The translations under genes were made by a program, and so were the position numbers. A DNA stretch of 64,000 nt, taken from assembly GCA_900323505.1 (NCBI GenBank), contig OOIN01000001.1:1302001-1366000 (forward strand). Direction: 5' to 3'. Positions 1-10,900 of this stretch are shown here, piece by piece. The stretch comes from Ustilago trichophora (lineage: Eukaryota > Basidiomycota > Ustilaginomycetes > Ustilaginales > Ustilaginaceae). How positions within the stretch are numbered: position 1 is the stretch's first letter; every line of letters starts with the position of its first letter. Under the pieces are notes generated by a model that did no database searches, was not told the origin of the DNA, and saw nothing but the letters and a program-made list of their open reading frames with translations.

Positions 1-399
1 TCTAGAAAAAAAAAAAAAGGAAAGAAAGGCAGCACGGGAGCGCGCTACCAGCCAGCCGTGTGACTTTGTCAACGCACGGAACTCAATCTCAAAATCACTT
101 TACGTCTCACGGCTGAGTCGGTGTCGTTCATTGTTGTGGCTTGTTGATCGAGTTGCTTGCCTTCTTACAGTCACCATAACCTATCACCACGGCATCAATC
201 TGAAGCTGCAGCAAACGAGCATTGGCTATCCTCTCGTCAAGGCTCTTTGCATCCAACGTCCGACAGCAGAGCAGCTCAGATCCGATCCTCGATCCCAGCT
301 GCTTCTCGTGGTAGCTCGGCTCTGGACTCAGCATCCTTCCCCACAGCAGCTGTCTGCTACGAGCTGGTACAACAGTCATCGACACCGAGTGGAAGCATC
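1..399. other. 5' flank and leader of the HD-domain fusion gene
   Basis: No independent gene is supported here. The reading frame of the following gene stays open back to a TTG at 157, but it contains no ATG before 400, so the 81 upstream codons are most likely 5' leader. An A-rich run occupies roughly bases 6-18. The pyrimidine-rich stretch ending TTACAG near 170 could be a 3' splice site of a leader intron whose donor is not obvious; this is only a possibility. Confidence 0.5.
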
Positions 400-3300
400 A
401 TGTCGTCCAGCTTTGTCCCGCCACAGTCGGACCCCTTCATGAGCCCAGGCACCTTGGGTAACACCAGCTTCGGTCTGTCTGCTGCTCTGGGACGCGCATC
501 CTCGCCTTCGATACAACAGTGGACTTGCCCGTGCCTCAACATTCGTCTTTCGCTGGCATCATCCTCCTCTCCCCGCTCTGCCCATGGCGATCGCTCTCCG
601 TGGCTTGCTGAGCTCGCCTCCGACAGTGCCATCCACGTCCAATTCCCCTCGTTGACCTCTCGCGAAACCGTCAGCTTAGCCGAGAACACCAACATTGCCT
701 GCGCAAAGTGCTTGAACTGTGACACTGTCGTCTATGCTGCAAGCAAGCCGGCTCCGCCAGGTCCCAACCGCTCTCTTGGCTTCAACACGTCGTCTTCTAA
801 CACAGCCGGGGCTTCCAGTGAAGCGCTTAAGGAGGCGGGTGGCCCAGTCAGTCCGACTGCGGCAAAGCAGTACCGTTCTCCCTCTCGAGACTCAGCAGTC
901 AAAGCCGATTGCCTTGGCTCTCGCTCCAACGAGCCGCTTGTTCGACCTATTGACCGCAAAGTCTGGATCCTACCCGATGCCTTGAGTCCAGAACAGGCTT
1001 CTAGCGCTGCTGGCAGCGAGGCTTTCTCACCGGCTTTCAACGTTTTGATCTCTCGGACCGGTACACTTCAACGCGAAGAGGCACTGGGGAATGGAGCAAC
1101 TGTGGCTGCTGTCGACGACCTGCGCGATGCGACACCCACACGTCCTGCTGTCGGTGCCAGCAACCGACAGTCCAGCTACGGATCTAGTCAGAGCAACATT
1201 GCCTATGCTTTGCCCGCCGTACCTCAGCATCTCATCACGTCGCCCCCGGCTTCGCCTCGTGTTGGTGCTCCGCCGTCGTCTAGTGCATCTGCCAATGCCA
1301 ACTCGTCGCCGGCTCCGCCAAGCAACGCTTCTGGCGCTCTCGGATCCTCTTCCAACCCACTCTTTGCTACCAACCCACTTGCAAACCAGCTCGACTCGGT
1401 CGCCATCGAGAGACTCAAAGACATGCGCTCCAAGGCTGAGGCCGAGGTATTCGAGCTCGTCCGCCAGAAGCGCCGCGAGATGGAACTGCTCGAGAAAAGG
1501 TTCAGAGAAGAAGCACAGTCGCTACTAGCTGTCACAAAAACGCCCAGGCAGAACAAGACCAGCACCAGCAACGGCTCAACCGCCTCTTTGATCGAAAAGG
1601 CGCTCTCCCAGCAGCAACAGCAGCAGCAGCAAACTCAGCAGTCCACCACTTCTCAGCCAGCAATCGGCACGGCTAGCGCAAAGCAGAGCACAGCTGTCAA
1701 GCCGTCAGCTGCGGCTCCCAGCGCCAATGCTACATCGACCAGCTCAGCTGGGCCACGCGAGATCAGCACGGCACAGAGCAGCGTATCGAGCAGCGGACGC
1801 CGCGACAGCCTTTACGACGAGTACTCGGATCTGCCGCCATCGGCTTTCGAACGACGTCCAACCTACGCAAACGCAGGTACTAGCAGCACTGCCATAGCCA
1901 ACGGCGGCGCGCAGCACACCGTGGCTTCATCCCTTGGTGGGCTCAGTGCTTCTTTTGCCATGCGCGGCCGCGACCTTCCCACTCAGATGCAGGACTGGGC
2001 CGAGAAGCGTCGGTTGCGCGAGCGATATCCTCAAGGCGATCACTCGGCATTGCCATCCGCCGCTAACTCCACAGCAAACTCGGCTGCCAACTCAATTGTG
2101 GACTCGGAGGAAGACGCGTGGCTGGCCCAAGCTGGCGGTGCACGCCCAAGCGAGCGTCGCAGAACCAGGGAGAGCAGCGTCAACACTGAAGACGACGCCG
2201 AGATGGAGCGGAGAGGTCGAGGACGTCAGCCTTCGCGTCAACGCGGTGGCTCCTTGTCGCGAGAGCCTCGTGAGCCCCGTCTGGCACAAGAACAGGAGCA
2301 GCGACCAGACCATACGGCCTTCGTGCATCAGACCAGGTTGTCGGAACCTCGAGAGGAAATTGGCCGCGGCCGAGCCGGACGATCATCCGCTGGAACATTC
2401 AACCCACCTCCTGCCATGTCTTCCTCTCTGCTGACCAAGAGGCCTGCGCTCGCCTATGTAGATGACGGTCGTGATGCCGACGAGAACACGCCATCCGTAG
2501 GTGGCAAGCTTATCTCACCTCACTCGGTCGCGGAGCCTTCCGCCCAGGTGACGCTTCGACCACGAGATCCGCCTCCGTCCACCGCTGAACCTCTCAAGCC
2601 TGCAACGCGCAGCACCGCTGAGGATGGCTCTCGTGGTCGCGGTACTGGTTCATCCGCTTCTTCCGATCCCACCGCCGCTGCCGGTGGCCGTGGTCCTGAC
2701 AGTCCGAGGTCGCGCAAGCAATTCGAGAAGAAGGTCGCCTTTGCTGAGACCGAAGACCGCGTCGATCACAATATCGCTTCGGACGAATACGATGACGAGG
2801 CGGATGAGGAAGAAGCTGAAGGTCCTGCTCAGCGATCCAAGAATGGGTCCCTCTCGAGTCGCGTGGCAGATGCAAGTCTTCCCCTTGTCGACGAGTCTGC
2901 CGACGCTGTCTTCGAGATCGATGAAGAGACCGAAGACATCGATGGGGATGAGGACGGCAACAACGAGGCCACGCAAGCATCACCTGAGGACGACGATCGA
3001 CACAAGGTGGAAATGTCTCAATCTGGCCTCAGGACCGGCGCATCTGGCAGGCCACGAGGTCAAGCCGACGACGCGCTACCTGGTTTCGAAGACGAAGCTG
3101 CCGATCATGCATCTGGCCGACGCGGACCAAGCTCCGGCTCGCTATCGGACGATTTCCGAAGCTCGTCCGACGATGACGAGGACGCAGTTGCTCCTGGCTT
3201 CGGTGCTGCTTCCTTCAGCGCCCTCGCTGCCAGTCAAAGCGCCATGCATACCCTCGCGTCCTCGATGGCTCGAGCCCGTCTCGATGATGCTAGCTTTGAC

Positions 3301-5340
3301 CCCGCATCCCTACGCATGGACGGACGTGTCGTTGTTCCTCCTCCTTCCACGAACAGAGATCTCGAAGTTGAGTCTGAGCCCTTTGTCGTCGGCTCCCTTC
3401 GTAGCTCTTCGCGCCGTATGAGCGTGCAGTTGCCATCCGGCACGGCGGCCTCGAATCGAACGGTCGGGGAGGCAGCAGACAATGCACAGGGTCAGATGGT
3501 TGGCAGCGTCTCTGGTGGTGCCCGTCATCAGAGGTCGTCGTCTCGAACTCGGATCAGCAACATGTCAAAGGAAGATGCCGACACCGAAGTGCGCCTGTCG
3601 GGCCTGCTTGCTCCCAACGCTCCGTCGCATCGCTCCCTTTGGTCGCCCAAAGAGGCCAAGGCGCGCCGCGCCGGAAAGCACAAATACAAGCTGAACGAGG
3701 AGGACAACCAGAAATGGGATCTGTGGAAGCGCAAAGTGGGCTCAGGCGATGCATCTGCAAGCGGAGGCCAGGCCGCGTGGAAGGACGGCGATGACAAGAA
3801 CGACAGTGGTCGTTCAAATCCGATGGCTGTCGCGCCACCCACTCAGTATATTGCTGCTGGTAGCGGTATCGGACCTCGACCGTTGCGTGAAGCGACCATG
3901 ATCGACCCAGACTATTCAACATCCACCACTACTGCCTTTTCTGCTTTCGATCGACATCTACAAGCCCGGGCAGCGGCCGAGCCTGCTGCGACCACCGGCG
4001 GTGTCTCCATCGGCAAGAAGACCTGGGGTTACGGCTCTTCGTTCAAGGATGACACAAGTGGATTCGAGACTGAGCCCAAGACGTCGTTGCCGTACAAGGA
4101 AAAGATGATGGTGCCGTCGTATCGCAAGGCAGTGCGACGAAGCATCTTTGAGCCCGAAGCAAGCACAAAGCTCGCGACCATTCCAGATGCTGACGATGCT
4201 CCCACCAGCATCAGTGTAGGCAAGACGAGTGCTCCCTCGGCTGCCCCTACTCAGCCTATCGCTCGCGAAACAAGCACCTCAGCAAAAACCAAGGATGCTG
4301 ATTCGAAAGGTGCCTTGCCTGGAAGCGTCATCACTCGAGGCTTCCACATGCCTGGAGCGTCAGGCAGTGCTACGTCCGGCTCCGAGACGCCCAAGCCCTC
4401 CTTGGCTCCCGCTTCAGTCCCCTTGGTACCCATGATGGCAACTGGCCTTGGACTCCCTTCTATAAGTACATCCGGCAAGTCGACCGTCGTACCAGGCGAG
4501 CATGCCACTCGAGACGCCTCCGTGGGACCTTCTCTTCCCAATTCCGGCACCGCGACGCCCACGAGCATCGGCCGACGCTCGCCTCGCCCACCTTATGTGG
4601 CCCCGCCACCTCCCACATCGGCATCGACAGTACTTCAGAGCGATCCATCACAGGCACCTCGACCTTTGAAGATGTTCCAGACGCCTGCTGACTCCACCTT
4701 CCGATTGCACGAAGAAGGCGAAGAGCCCGAGACCGACGAAGGCTGGGCCAAAGTGCTCAAGTTTATGCACGTTGTAGAGCAGCTCAAGACGAACAAACGC
4801 ACCGGATGGATGCACCATCGCGTCCCCGCACCCGAAAGCATTGCGGATCACATGTACCGCATGGCCATCCTCTCGCTTCTCTGCCCTGCTGAGTCCGATG
4901 TCGACTTGGGCAAATGCGTCCAGCTCGCCGTGGTGCACGATCTTGCCGAAGCCGAAGTGGGCGACCTGACCCCCCTCGACGGTGTCAACAAGACCGAAAA
5001 GATGCGTCGCGAGAAGGAGGCCATCCAGTACTTTGTCCACGATTTGCTGGGCTCCAATGCTGCAGGATTGCGAATCGAGGCGCTCTGGGAGGAGTACGAA
5101 GCACGGGAGACGAAAGAAAGCAAGCTGGTCAAGGATCTGGATCGGTTCGAGTTGGGTCTGCAGGCGGTCGAGTACGAGAGGCGGTACGGGATCGATGATC
5201 TGCAGGGCTTCTGGGAAGGCAGTGTGCCACATATTGGTCACCCAAGGATTAGAAGGTGGGCAGAGGAACTTGTGGAAGAGAGGGCCGAGTTGTGGCGGGA
5301 GAGGGGGAAGGAGTATGTACAGGAAAGGCCCAAAGAGTAG
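400..5340 (+). CDS. Very long protein with C-terminal HD-domain (HDDC2/YfbR-like) phosphohydrolase
   Basis: This is a 1,646-residue protein if it starts at the first in-frame ATG. Residues ~1447-1640 form an HD-domain metal-dependent phosphohydrolase of the HDDC2/yeast Ygk1/bacterial YfbR family, which removes phosphate from deoxynucleoside 5'-monophosphates. The family signatures are intact: RTGW, PESIADHMYRM, VHDLAEAEVGD at ~1511 and KDLDRFE, so the active site looks functional. The rest is mostly disordered and Ser/Ala-rich. It also has ordered islands: a CPC...CAKCLNC cysteine pair arrangement at ~43-107 that could bind zinc, a charged coiled coil at ~334-373, a polyglutamine run near 405-412 and an acidic tract around 790-870. 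Standalone family members are only ~200-240 residues, so this is a fusion. The function of the N-terminal part is not recognised. The phosphohydrolase assignment is firm; the single-polypeptide model is less so. Confidence 0.8.
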   Translation: MSSSFVPPQSDPFMSPGTLGNTSFGLSAALGRASSPSIQQWTCPCLNIRLSLASSSSPRSAHGDRSPWLAELASDSAIHVQFPSLTSRETVSLAENTNIACAKCLNCDTVVYAASKPAPPGPNRSLGFNTSSSNTAGASSEALKEAGGPVSPTAAKQYRSPSRDSAVKADCLGSRSNEPLVRPIDRKVWILPDALSPEQASSAAGSEAFSPAFNVLISRTGTLQREEALGNGATVAAVDDLRDATPTRPAVGASNRQSSYGSSQSNIAYALPAVPQHLITSPPASPRVGAPPSSSASANANSSPAPPSNASGALGSSSNPLFATNPLANQLDSVAIERLKDMRSKAEAEVFELVRQKRREMELLEKRFREEAQSLLAVTKTPRQNKTSTSNGSTASLIEKALSQQQQQQQQTQQSTTSQPAIGTASAKQSTAVKPSAAAPSANATSTSSAGPREISTAQSSVSSSGRRDSLYDEYSDLPPSAFERRPTYANAGTSSTAIANGGAQHTVASSLGGLSASFAMRGRDLPTQMQDWAEKRRLRERYPQGDHSALPSAANSTANSAANSIVDSEEDAWLAQAGGARPSERRRTRESSVNTEDDAEMERRGRGRQPSRQRGGSLSREPREPRLAQEQEQRPDHTAFVHQTRLSEPREEIGRGRAGRSSAGTFNPPPAMSSSLLTKRPALAYVDDGRDADENTPSVGGKLISPHSVAEPSAQVTLRPRDPPPSTAEPLKPATRSTAEDGSRGRGTGSSASSDPTAAAGGRGPDSPRSRKQFEKKVAFAETEDRVDHNIASDEYDDEADEEEAEGPAQRSKNGSLSSRVADASLPLVDESADAVFEIDEETEDIDGDEDGNNEATQASPEDDDRHKVEMSQSGLRTGASGRPRGQADDALPGFEDEAADHASGRRGPSSGSLSDDFRSSSDDDEDAVAPGFGAASFSALAASQSAMHTLASSMARARLDDASFDPASLRMDGRVVVPPPSTNRDLEVESEPFVVGSLRSSSRRMSVQLPSGTAASNRTVGEAADNAQGQMVGSVSGGARHQRSSSRTRISNMSKEDADTEVRLSGLLAPNAPSHRSLWSPKEAKARRAGKHKYKLNEEDNQKWDLWKRKVGSGDASASGGQAAWKDGDDKNDSGRSNPMAVAPPTQYIAAGSGIGPRPLREATMIDPDYSTSTTTAFSAFDRHLQARAAAEPAATTGGVSIGKKTWGYGSSFKDDTSGFETEPKTSLPYKEKMMVPSYRKAVRRSIFEPEASTKLATIPDADDAPTSISVGKTSAPSAAPTQPIARETSTSAKTKDADSKGALPGSVITRGFHMPGASGSATSGSETPKPSLAPASVPLVPMMATGLGLPSISTSGKSTVVPGEHATRDASVGPSLPNSGTATPTSIGRRSPRPPYVAPPPPTSASTVLQSDPSQAPRPLKMFQTPADSTFRLHEEGEEPETDEGWAKVLKFMHVVEQLKTNKRTGWMHHRVPAPESIADHMYRMAILSLLCPAESDVDLGKCVQLAVVHDLAEAEVGDLTPLDGVNKTEKMRREKEAIQYFVHDLLGSNAAGLRIEALWEEYEARETKESKLVKDLDRFELGLQAVEYERRYGIDDLQGFWEGSVPHIGHPRIRRWAEELVEERAELWRERGKEYVQERPKE
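4461..4468 (+). promoter_or_regulatory. TATA-like sequence inside the HD fusion gene
   Basis: TATAAGTA lies inside the coding frame, 211 bases ahead of an in-frame ATG at 4672. A protein starting there would be 222 residues and would contain the whole HD domain, matching the size of standalone HDDC2 proteins. Its use as a promoter is inference only. Confidence 0.2.
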
Positions 5341-5708
5341 CTTTACGACACCTCGAACGGCCTTGGCATTCGCCTGCTGGGCTTGCTGCGGTTCTTTCCT
5401 ATCAAAAGTCGCTTTCGACATGCCGTGATGAACAATCGAAGCATTTACGATCCTTGATCGCGGTCTGAGTCAAGCTCTGATGTCTGCTTCGTGTGAGATA
5501 ATTCGTGAAACAGAACATATCATATGATAGCGTGCGAAGGGTGAAGCTGCTACAATAGGCGGCGGACCAGGCGCGCATGTTGAAAATCTCGGCTTTCGGA
5601 CGTCAAAGCGTACTGATTCCACCTTGTCGTTTTTTGACACCTAACCACTGTCTTCGTGCGCACTCCTACCCATCATCATAGCATCACAGATCGGTGGTGA
5701 CAGCAGAC
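5341..5708. other. Intergenic region ahead of the MidA-like gene
   Basis: This 368-base gap holds the 3' end of the HD fusion gene and the promoter and leader of the downstream methyltransferase gene, both on the plus strand. No RNA gene, repeat or clear promoter motif was seen. Confidence 0.5.
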
Positions 5709-7739
5709 ATGGCGTCGGCAAGCACCTCTCAGCGGCTCGTGCAGCGTACACGGAGTCTCTGGCTGCGTTCGAGCACACCGATCTTGCCTTTGCATCGAAC
5801 CCTCTCTGCCACCTCAGCTCTTCGCATGGCGTCAAGAGGTTCTTTCCCCAGCAACCCATCCAGCATTGGCGTTCGCTATGCGAGCTCCTCGTCGCGGAAG
5901 GGAAACGATGACGATGCAGACAAGGAGGACGGTTGGTCTCGTCATCGCTCCCAGTACAACTATGACCCTTTTACACTGCATCCGGAACCAAAGCACTACT
6001 CGTATCCGTTGGTGAACGCTGATCAGCTCGCCGCGTTTTCCTCTTCTGCATCTTCCGCTACGGCGTCTTCTAAACTGAAGATCTCAAAGGGTCCCGGTGG
6101 ACGGCCGAGAGAAGTCAGAATGCTGGCGAGAGACTTTATCCACGACAGCCTGTACAACCCCGAGTATGGATATTTCACCAAGCAGGCCGTTCTGCTTCCC
6201 GACCCTAGTCCTTCAGCAGACGCAACTAGCCAAGGTGGAGAGTATAGAGAGGTGGGAGGCAAGATGTACACGGAAGAGATGGGATTGTTGCGCCCGGTGG
6301 AACCAGGATTCGACTTCAACTCGATCAAGAACGAGTCCGAGTTCATGCGGATGGTCGAGGAACGGTATCAACTGTTTGAAGAGCAGATTTCGATTCTGGT
6401 GCAAGATCACCAGAACACCATCGATGCAGCCAAGCAGGAGAAGAAGTTTCAAGATGATTCTTTGGCTCAAGAACGTCAAGAACGTCTGGCGAAACGTCGA
6501 GCTCTCTCGTCGTCCTCTGCCGAAGATAAGGATGGGAAAAGTAAAGTTGCCGAGTACTCGGCCGCAGGATTGGAAGCAGCGCAATTACGAGGTAGAGCAA
6601 TGCAGCGGGAAGGTGTGTCGGAAAGCGATGTGCAGAGCATGGCAGCCAAGCAAGTCTGGCACACCCCTACGCAGATTTTCCAGCCTTACTACGCACACGC
6701 GCTTGCCCGGTATCTTGTCGCCGAATACAAACTGCACAACTATCCCTACGACGATTTGGTCATCTACGAATGCGGTGCTGGATCCGGAACCTTGGCCAAA
6801 GGCATTCTCGACTACCTGGCAGAGGTCGAACCAGAGATCTATACACGTACACGATATCGAATTGTTGAAATCTCTCCTCGATTGGCTGAAGAGCAGAAGC
6901 GAAAACTCAGCAGACACGCACAGGGCGAAACAGGTCGAGTCCAAGTGATCAACAAGGACGTACTCTGTTGGGATGGTGGAGTGGTTCAAGAACCTTGCTT
7001 CGTCATTGCGTTGGAAGTGTTTGACAATTTGGCGCACGATGTGGTTCGATTTTCTACCGAGGATTTGACGCCTTATCAGGCGGTAGTGTCTATCGATGAT
7101 ACAGGGGATATGCACGAGCTGTTTGAACCTCTTAGTGATCCACTCATCAAGCGGTATTTTTCGATCATTGGTCCATCTCTAGGTCCTCTCAACAGTTCAC
7201 CACTTCGATTCCTCCCAGACAAATTCAGAAAGGTACTCGCTAAACACGCTCCACTATTCCCCAACCTCACCGAGCCGATCTTCGTACCAACCAACGCCCT
7301 CCGTCTGGTCGAAAAGTTAAAAACCCACTTCCCACAACACAGACTCATAATGTCCGACTTCGACACCCTCCCCGACTCCCTCTCAGGCACCAACGCACCC
7401 GTAGTCCAAACTCGCTACAAAGCCACAATGATCCCCGTAACAACCTATATGGTATTACAAGGTTACTTTGACATTTTCTTCCCGACAAATTTCCAACATC
7501 TTAAAAAAATCTACAAATCCATCATCCACAATTCCCCCTCCCCATCAACAGAAGATGCCTTCTTCAGTCCAAACTTAATCCCAACCTTCCCCACCAGAGG
7601 TGCAAGAGAGAGCAATCTCAAGATCTACTCCCATGCCGAGTTTTTGCAACGATACGCAGAAATCGAAAAATTACACCTCAAGGACAAATCTAATCCCTTA
7701 TTGTCCTGGTATGCAAACGCTGCTTGGTTCCTCTCGTAA
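5709..7739 (+). CDS. Mitochondrial MidA/NDUFAF7-like SAM-dependent methyltransferase
   Basis: This 676-residue protein starts at the first ATG (5709); the frame is open slightly upstream only from a GTG. The N-terminus is rich in Arg/Ser/Thr with few acidic residues, a good mitochondrial presequence. The core matches the MidA/DUF185 family: FIHDSLYNPEYGYF near residues 138-151 is the family opening, and YECGAGSGTLAKG near 354-366 is the SAM-binding glycine motif, followed by an IVEISPRL acidic-loop motif. The animal homologue NDUFAF7 methylates NDUFS2 during complex I assembly, and a similar role here is inferred. The protein is longer than NDUFAF7 (~440) because of a charged, predicted coiled-coil insertion at ~215-285. 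It converges on the HUL5-like gene with a 183-base gap. Confidence 0.75.
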   Translation: MASASTSQRLVQRTRSLWLRSSTPILPLHRTLSATSALRMASRGSFPSNPSSIGVRYASSSSRKGNDDDADKEDGWSRHRSQYNYDPFTLHPEPKHYSYPLVNADQLAAFSSSASSATASSKLKISKGPGGRPREVRMLARDFIHDSLYNPEYGYFTKQAVLLPDPSPSADATSQGGEYREVGGKMYTEEMGLLRPVEPGFDFNSIKNESEFMRMVEERYQLFEEQISILVQDHQNTIDAAKQEKKFQDDSLAQERQERLAKRRALSSSSAEDKDGKSKVAEYSAAGLEAAQLRGRAMQREGVSESDVQSMAAKQVWHTPTQIFQPYYAHALARYLVAEYKLHNYPYDDLVIYECGAGSGTLAKGILDYLAEVEPEIYTRTRYRIVEISPRLAEEQKRKLSRHAQGETGRVQVINKDVLCWDGGVVQEPCFVIALEVFDNLAHDVVRFSTEDLTPYQAVVSIDDTGDMHELFEPLSDPLIKRYFSIIGPSLGPLNSSPLRFLPDKFRKVLAKHAPLFPNLTEPIFVPTNALRLVEKLKTHFPQHRLIMSDFDTLPDSLSGTNAPVVQTRYKATMIPVTTYMVLQGYFDIFFPTNFQHLKKIYKSIIHNSPSPSTEDAFFSPNLIPTFPTRGARESNLKIYSHAEFLQRYAEIEKLHLKDKSNPLLSWYANAAWFLS

Positions 7740-7922
7740 TCGCACAACGCAGAACAAGCCAACCCCCAATGTACTCGTCTATCACACACAGACGATTCAC
7801 GCACAGGCCGAGGAAAAAAACAACAAACTCCTTCACCACCAGAAGCTCTTTTGCATGTGCTCTCTTTAAAATGGTCGATTAGTTGACACTGTGTGAGCTA
7901 AACATCTGACAAATTGGGTGAC

Positions 7923-10900
7923 TCAAGAAAGGTCAAATCCAGCCTCGCTCAAAATCGCATATCGCAACTTTTCCCTGCACGTCTCTTCATCTTCGTAGTC
8001 GGGCAACTTGAGCATGTTGACGCAAGTACTTGCCGTAGGCAGTCTGCTCTTGTCCTCGCCTGCCTTTCTGATGCCAAAATGCGGGTTGAGCTGGCTGAAT
8101 CCTAGTAGTGGAGGGTTGGGGGAAGAGGTGACGAATTTGAGGAATGCCTTGCGCATGGGTTGGTCAAACGACTCGAGCACCTTCCAGAAGTGCTGGACTG
8201 TGAGGTCCTTCTCGTGGTATCCACCCAGATTGGTGTGCTTGCGCAGGTCGGCAATGTCGACCGGTTCGTCGGTACCCGAGATGAGGATCGAGAGTTCTTC
8301 GCGATTGAAATTGCGCAGCCAGCGAGGATTGATGATGTCGGCTAGGCCGGTGAAGAATGCGTTGCACTGGTGTTGGATCTGGGTCGAAAGTCGATAGTGC
8401 GAGATACGATAGATGTACTCCATCCGGTTCAGATTTGTTACGGGCACGTTCGCTCCGCCCGGAATCAGCTCGCGTGTCATTGACACGCCAAATTCCTCGT
8501 CGGTAACGGTAAAGTTGAGCGAGAGATCCTCGACGTTGCCCTGGTAGTTTTTGAGTGAAATGAGACCCTTGTAAAGCTCCTTGTCGAGGGTATCGAGCGA
8601 CCCGAGATCATCGAGGAAGGATTGTTTTCCGAGCATCTTGGATAGGAAGAAACCGGCAAACTTGGCATCGACTAGAATGCCTTCGTACAGCGCTTTGCCG
8701 ATCACACGGCCTAGGAATTCGTACCATTCCAATTGATCGCCTGACGTGGCGTATGTGTGCGGATTGGGATAGAGCTCCTGTGCATCTGTTGCCTTCCACA
8801 GGCCTCGATTCGTGTCGAAGGCCTCCCGGACCAAGGATGTAAGAAACTCTTTGAACAGTCCTCCGCCGTCGATACCCGCTTCAACCTTGCCAAACTTGTC
8901 AATGAACAAGATTTCCAGCGGCTTCTTGAGCTCGGCTCCAAGCGGGGCAAGGCTCGCAAAGCCGTCCTGGGCGACGTGTTCACGTCGAATTTTGACGCCT
9001 CGGCGTCGCTGCCATCGGTCGACGTAGATGCCGTTCTTGACTGCATCGATGCGGACAAATTGACGAAAGATCTGCACTCGCACATCAAAGGGAATCATGA
9101 AAGGGACGTTGTTCAAGATACCCAAACGGGGAGAAAGGAAGGCCAGATTGAGGGCAGTAAGGTGGCTGCTGCGAGCTCCTCCTTGGGCGCGCAATTGTTG
9201 AAGGCGTGCCATAGGCTGGCGTGACTGCGCATCACCATCATCATCATCGTCGTCGTCGTCGTCAGAATCGGTGGAATGGCCGTCGATGTCCATTGCAGCG
9301 CTGGCCGACGCTGACGCTGCGGTTTGCTGGGATGCGCCTGTGCTTCTGGGGATTGCGGAATCAAACTGTTCCGGCTCGTCCTGCTGCTCGCTGCTAAGCT
9401 GTTCCTCCTCGTACACGACGGTGCGGATAAAGTCTTGCAAATCGAGATGGCTGACCATGAGCCAGTGGTTGGCGGGAGCGAAACGGTGTCTCGAGTCTCG
9501 CGAGTGCAGTTGCTTGAGCAGCGTGGTGACGAGCGTGCGGAGCGACAAAAGCGTCATGCGCAAGCCAGGTACGCGCGGGGTACGTTCTCGTGTCAAGGGG
9601 TTCTCGATGTCATCGCTGTTGAGATGCACCAGCGGAGCCTTGCCCTCGTACCAGTACATGGCGAAGGCGACGTTGCGCAAGAGGCCGCTAATGCTGAGGA
9701 TCTCATCGCGTGAAAGCCAGCCTGAGTTAATTCGAGAGGCACTGCCACCACCACTGACAGCGAAATTCTCATCGACGCTCGAGTAGAACTCATCATCGCC
9801 AAGGGTGAGGAGCACCTTGGAGAGCATCTCGAGGACGAGGACGAGGGCGGGCCAGTCTTGGCGCGTGCCTTGATCCGAGAGGAGGGACAGTATCTCGCGT
9901 GCCCTCATGTTGTCGTGAGCAGAAGCAAGAGTGCGTGCAAGGCTGCTACCTCGCACATAGCCGCGCCAAAACTCCCGAATCAGGCCAGTCCCGGTCGGTC
10001 CAACGGGGCGAAGCTGCCTAAGATCGCGCGCGACTTGTGATTCTGCTCCCGAGTAGAGAAGTCGATTGAGGATATGATCCTGCATGTCGACGGGCCACGC
10101 CGAAAGAGTCGAGCAGACGAATGCAAACAATGGGCCACGTGTCGACGACGGGTATCGATTCGAGAGGGTCAGAATGGTGGTGATATGATTGTCAGAGATG
10201 AGGATGCGCAACCTCTCGTAGGTCTCGGCTGACTCGGATTGGGCACCTTTGGCGTTTGCATTGACCCGAGATCCCTGGGCGGTGGAAGCAATGATGCGAA
10301 CTGCACCTGCGTCACTCGATGGATCGAAGGCGGATCTCGGTAGCCAGTCCTGCGCGTTGGTGAGGGCTTGCAGATATTTGGCAAGAGTGGCGCCATCCTT
10401 GAAGAACGAAACGCGCTGCGACCCGAATGCCAGCAAGTTGGAAAGAAGATAGGGCTGCGAGAGTGCCTCGGCTGCCTCTGTCGTGCCAGTTGTAGCAGCG
10501 ACTGGTCGATCGATCGCTGGAGTCCGGACGTGTTCCGGCTTGAAAGCGGTGATCCAGTCGAGGAGGTCGACGAAAGGCAGATTTTTGGCGAGCTCGGTGA
10601 CTGCGGTAATCGGTAGTCGCTTACGCAGAGCAGGAATGGACATTATGTCGGTGGCAAAAGAGTGAATCGCTTTGCGACGGATCGAAGCATCGATCGACTC
10701 GTGAGGCTGGTCATCAATGTCGATAGCATCACTGATCGAGGCGCCTTTGGACGCTTGGATCTGCTTAGAGGAGGAGGAAGCATTTGCTTTGAACGAGTGT
10801 GCGGGTGCCAGCGACAGCGACAGAGCCGGTGAAAGACTAGCTGCGCTCGACTTTTGTTGAATAGTGAAAGAGAGAATGTGGGCGCGGAGGGTTCGGTGCA

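Noticed and set aside
1600..1640. Polyglutamine CAG run in the HD fusion gene as a repeat locus
   Set aside because: A short coding low-complexity run, common in this genome; not a separate feature.
4648..5421. 257-codon antisense frame over the HD domain
   Set aside because: Lies opposite the clearly conserved HD phosphohydrolase and shows no domain.
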